Source: Stigmatella ashevillena (lineage in GTDB: Bacteria > Myxococcota > Myxococcia > Myxococcales > Myxococcaceae). From it: a stretch of 64,000 nt of DNA. Position numbers and translations under genes: made by a program. The stretch lies in contig NZ_JAQNDM010000001.1 in the NCBI RefSeq assembly GCF_028368975.1, positions 744,001-808,000 on the forward strand, read 5' to 3'. Below the pieces are notes generated by a model. The model worked only from the letters and a program-made list of their open reading frames with translations, made no database searches and was not told the DNA's origin. Of the stretch, positions 63,701 through 64,000 are shown one piece after another (position 1 is the first letter of the stretch; each line of letters begins with the position of its first letter).

Positions 63701-64000
63701 TCCAAAGGCGACTGAAGTCCACCTCCACGCCCGCGGTCCACAAGCGGGCGATCTGCCCGAGATCCCGACGGTCCATCGCCAGCTTCACGAGATCGCTGGC
63801 CGTGACCTTGTCACTCAATCCTCCGAGCACCTGGGCTGCGTCACGTGCCTGGCCGCGGTAAACACCGGGATGCGATTCATCCACCGCCGCAGCAGCAAGA
63901 GCGGCGCGCAGCTCCGCCAGAGTGGTGCATACAATGGCGCAACGATGCTCCGCCTCTTGGCGTGCCTGCATCGTCACCGCGACGGCGTCGCAGCGAAGTG
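54783..64000 (-). CDS. Trans-AT PKS, gene C (N-terminus beyond right edge): ..KR-cMT-ACP, KS-KR-ACP, KS0-ACP
   Basis: More than 3070 codons are visible and the frame runs open through position 64000. The first visible part is the post-KS linker (ending PTYPFQ), so its KS and any earlier modules lie outside. Then follow KR (Gly-rich loop GGGGGVG), a C-methyltransferase (EVGAGTGG), an ACP (VDSI), an active KS-KR-ACP, and KS0-ACP with LGVNSL. A 30-residue tail with LEELFARLSG is a docking segment for gene B. The stop is followed by one base and then the gene B ATG. It acts before the oxazole module. Confidence 0.93.
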   Translation of the reverse strand, partial: LRCDAVAVTMQARQEAEHRCAIVCTTLAELRAALAAAAVDESHPGVYRGQARDAAQVLGGLSDKVTASDLVKLAMDRRDLGQIARLWTAGVEVDFSRLWTGAVPHRVALPTYPFQGERLWGAPRPERPKVDFLLQPEWIAAPEPLGMNGEDGSTSTLIVHAPNGRTAANALVLGEASFLESGTDFKVALRDLPAPRRILFFGGAQLAPAELGDVRVLAAAQQHGLLALARLLGALAALGKLEGLSELLIVTTGAQRASPGDHLQPFGAALWGVGRTLAHEHPHLAVVMVDVEKPLSALGAAEVGALARRLVRERHAPGFHGVAYRGALRLAPSLRRIDVSVPPGSPFRERGVYLIFGGGGGVGLEVARHLARVAHARIVLVGRSEPTTRQREQLNEIGQLGGEVVYLRGDVSEVESVRAVMEATRRRFGALNGVIQSAVSIRIARVAELTEDDWSTVLAPKVAGMQVLRDAIAGEALDFVLCISSTQSLSGDPGFGAYAAASAFQDAYALAWSAAGGPPVKLINLGYWVRYGAAATVDAYERKIAALGIQSIAPAEGMAAIDACVSASLEQVVMFKGTEQALAALGLAAPRQRPDPRKLFEPLEQVSAALAVEPSFDVAASRQALEELDRIARRWLLRTFREGGLLRVGGQRFCQETLAARMGVQAARMRQFDALLDILVRDGWLAYDGKEYTTAPSLDDALLDVRLSGVVGEAQALATRQPEVAEHIRLLSACMPRYFDVLAGRVLPTDVMFPGSSVELLAALYRGNPVADWYNDIASRAVASYVEQRLPTLAPGERIEILEVGAGTGGTSAAVFDRLREHASRVHYVFTDLSTGFLRRAQTLFGPTNPYVDFRLFDLERDTREQKLGAKSFDLVLGANVVHATRNLSATLRSLRGLLRERGWLVLYEATEVQDFATIAYGLLDGWWRFEDPEHRLPRAPLLGRHAWHDVLAHEGFSSRSFGPVDEKGRAAAQIIVAESIAAVEVGPRAVPTVVAPSLRTAPAAVLAPPVESVFSAASLRQAVTAIVVREIAASLGFAEKDIDPVTAFPQYGVDSITGVDLVNRLNRALGLQLRTTVIFDYANVNDLVAVLTREHGEKIVPLLRDKAPSADTNPPAPSKTESVNATRVMGSSTAVRSETPNDQAIAVIGMSGRFPGAADLDEFWRNVVSGRCSITEVPPERWSASEQFNAEPSEEQRTPCKWGGFLDGIDRFDAAFFNMSGREAAVTDPQQRLFLEECWNALESAGYANEKLASARCGVFVGASAGDYYTQMRFAGRGREPHSFWGNSVAVIPARIAYHLDLKGPSISIDTACSSSLTSLHLACQSLRTGECELAIAGGVYISTTPNVHILASNAGMTSSQGQNRAFDDAADGFVPGEGVGAVVLKPLRDAIRDRDTVHGVIVASGLNQDGHTYGLTAPSSASQATLIASVYERAKLNPETISFVESHGTGTRLGDPIEFGALTDGFRRFTQRERFCSIGALKNNIGHAAAAAGVGGVLKVLLMLRHRIVPPLARFERPSRHLTVEGSPFYFDTEARPWTVAEGTPRRAAISAFGIGGTNAHVVIEEYRPEREQISRQSGPRPFVLSAYNREALTQVAARLAEHLRRIVNTGVPVALDDLAYTLAVGRKAFEERAAFIASSLEEVMRHLEGIAEGRDDGAVLRGFVQANAGGEELVSESDPRRCVEGWVRGAAVSWEEVWAGALPHRIPLPTYPLQRDRFWFQEPLRPSSLHAFEPTWVEAWHQDRGGSGGAVVLFDEGLETRAVLRDALRSEVLVLVEPGETYARLDEHHYRINPARLGDYQRLRSELANRGIDPQLLVHCRFAPSSRHAGIHPGRIAEGLFSSLLLIVQGFGLEGGGLPRRLVHIFESTPGETPPAHAACAGLLRTIERENPAWRCANVEVQGSLIESGPRIAQLISAEAAGVDNDVEVRYAGNRRLVRRFKPAASTGSADLLAQMAGKVCLITGGAGGIGAHLAQFLTRAQGARAVLCGRSPVALIDRRVADMLGERVVYIQADVTKAEDVQRVVAKTRERFGQIDGVLHAAGVLRDALILNKTLDAAHEVLATKIDGALLLDEATREDRLSFFALFSSLSAVTGSLGQSDYAFANRFLDAFAEHRELLRKTGARSGRTLSVNWPLWQEGGMRIDDRTVKEMRERFGLEPIMSEQGGTALLESLQGRAAQRLILGGDAARFQSAFSAARLFDVGTSEEPSLVAPPVPRPRTPVDRGASFERMTAVVRNLVAQELGIPAERIGPGESFQRYGMDSVLAVSIAHALDKQFGEIPKTLLFEHHNLSALAAWIAANRSGRFAETADSPPVSEAKMKAPPPVRVEAVHSTGVSARADEPIAIIGLSGLYPGAGTDMALFWSNLKNGRDQISNWPKQRGGGRAAELLWGGFLEGIELFDPLLFGMTPADAALVDPQERLFVETVWRLFEDAAYSRSHLREQQQLRGRVGVFVGASDPQYAFLAPERETAALIGSSSTAGIANRASYFFDLRGPSVTINTACSSSLSALHMACESLRSGGCGMAVAGGVNLVLHRDKYAALRRAGLLGSGKESRSLGTGDGYLPGEGVGAVLLKPLAAARADGDRILGLIRSTWSEHGGTTAGYAIPNPGAQARALTRALERAGVAPVAIGYVEVAANGSEVGDSIEIAGLAHVFEGSGAAPGSCPIGSVKSNIGHLEAASGISQLTKVLLQLREGLLVPTLHAEPLNPRIELRGTPFRVQSRLAEWPRIDLNDGRGPLARRAVISSFGAGGASAHVVLEEAPAEARLAPHPSGSCIVPLSARSPELFRQDAAALAAFLRTDAGQKISLDELAFTLQCREPLSVRVALVSSELTEVLHALDALARGEDAGCIRRGVNASATVSELLEGEEGQAYVTELFARGRYDKLARLWADGAHLDWMVIHGSERPPRRVGLPPRALVRRRCWISEAVSAETSHSSATPVEGTSGDAVTALLRRRLAELTQLDVSEIDPSGPWAALGVNSLTLVRLRDGIERELSVRVAMSVIGACRSVNELAERLRALVTEAPARGATQGANGHSLEGMSDGNLEELFARLSGVSSQKGEA
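54880..56970 (-). other. Module 3: KS0-ACP, transfer to the NRPS
   Basis: The KS keeps Cys (56472-56474) and SNIGHL, but the first catalytic His is lost: the HGTGT region reads AANGSE. It should not condense. The ACP is LGVNSL (near 55040). It probably hands the chain to the first Cy domain on gene B. Confidence 0.88.
57090..60580 (-). other. Module 2: KS-KR-ACP
   Basis: The elongating KS has Cys at 60057-60059 (TACSSS), SHGTGT and NNIGHA. The KR has TGGAGGIG (about 58079-58110) and SDYAFAN (near 57680). The ACP is YGMDSV (near 57200). It adds C2 with ketoreduction to a hydroxyl, the last extension before the oxazole. Confidence 0.9.
60700..64000 (-). other. Module 1 (partial): [KS off-window]-KR-cMT-ACP
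   Basis: KR catalysis is supported by GGGGGVG (about 62918-62945), a Lys in LAPKVAG, an ISST Ser and a Tyr near 62504; the usual YxxxN Asn is Ser (YAAAS). The cMT has its SAM loop EVGAGTGGTS near 61570-61605. The ACP Ser is at 60831-60833. The predicted result is a beta-hydroxyl with an alpha-methyl or, if the cMT acts twice, a gem-dimethyl. Confidence 0.85.

Overview
The window is high-G+C bacterial DNA with the character of a predatory-type myxobacterium (Myxococcota, Cystobacterineae; Stigmatella, Myxococcus, Cystobacter or Hyalangium relatives). The grounds are very high third-position GC with long antisense open frames, a MoxR/VWA pair beside dnaK, a greB-type factor, a PIN-PhoH protein, and a giant trans-AT polyketide synthase/NRPS locus. 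No species can be named from sequence alone.

Positions 1-12,400 are housekeeping. From left to right these are a VWA protein cut by the left edge and its partner MoxR-type AAA+ ATPase, dnaK, a diacylglycerol-kinase-like lipid kinase, an operon of PIN-PhoH ATPase, DUF493 protein and methyltransferase, an operon of greB with an unrecognised gene, and a tRNA-Lys(TTT)/tRNA-Glu(TTC) pair closed by a clear intrinsic terminator. Positions 12,400-15,800 hold a small signalling-like locus. A LuxR-HTH regulator is convergent with a two-gene operon of a LuxI/FeeM-like GNAT acyltransferase and a heme-oxygenase-fold iron enzyme.

From 15,842 to the right edge lies one biosynthetic locus. On the plus strand, a UbiB/ABC1 kinase gene overlaps by 4 nt an acyltransferase-like gene whose catalytic Arg is Gln, the signature of a proofreading acyl hydrolase. 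On the minus strand, reading right to left, three megasynthase genes and a true malonyl transacylase gene are joined by overlaps or gaps of a few bases. The order of action is: gene C (54,783 to beyond 64,000; KR-cMT-ACP, KS-KR-ACP, KS0-ACP), gene B (31,370-54,781; Cy-Cy-A(Ser)-PCP-Ox, then KS0-ACP, KS-KR-ACP, KS0-oMT-ACP, KS-DH-ACP, KS-DH-KR-ACP, KS), gene A (19,539-31,373; KR-ACP, KS0-oMT-ACP, KS-KR-ACP, KS0-ACP-TE), and the discrete AT (18,674-19,534). No AT domain is embedded in any module, so malonyl units must come from the discrete AT.

Read by collinearity, the visible part builds hydroxyl, mono- or gem-dimethyl carbon, hydroxyl, serine-derived oxazole, O-methyl, conjugated diene, O-methyl, hydroxyl and carboxyl. 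From memory, this fits the C1-C18 part of the rhizopodin monomer, an actin-binding dimeric macrolide of Stigmatella and Myxococcus. The early modules and the starter unit lie beyond the right edge. The best reading is therefore a rhizopodin-type trans-AT cluster or a close relative. The less familiar parts are the UbiB kinase coupled to the hydrolase and the GNAT/iron-enzyme/LuxR locus.
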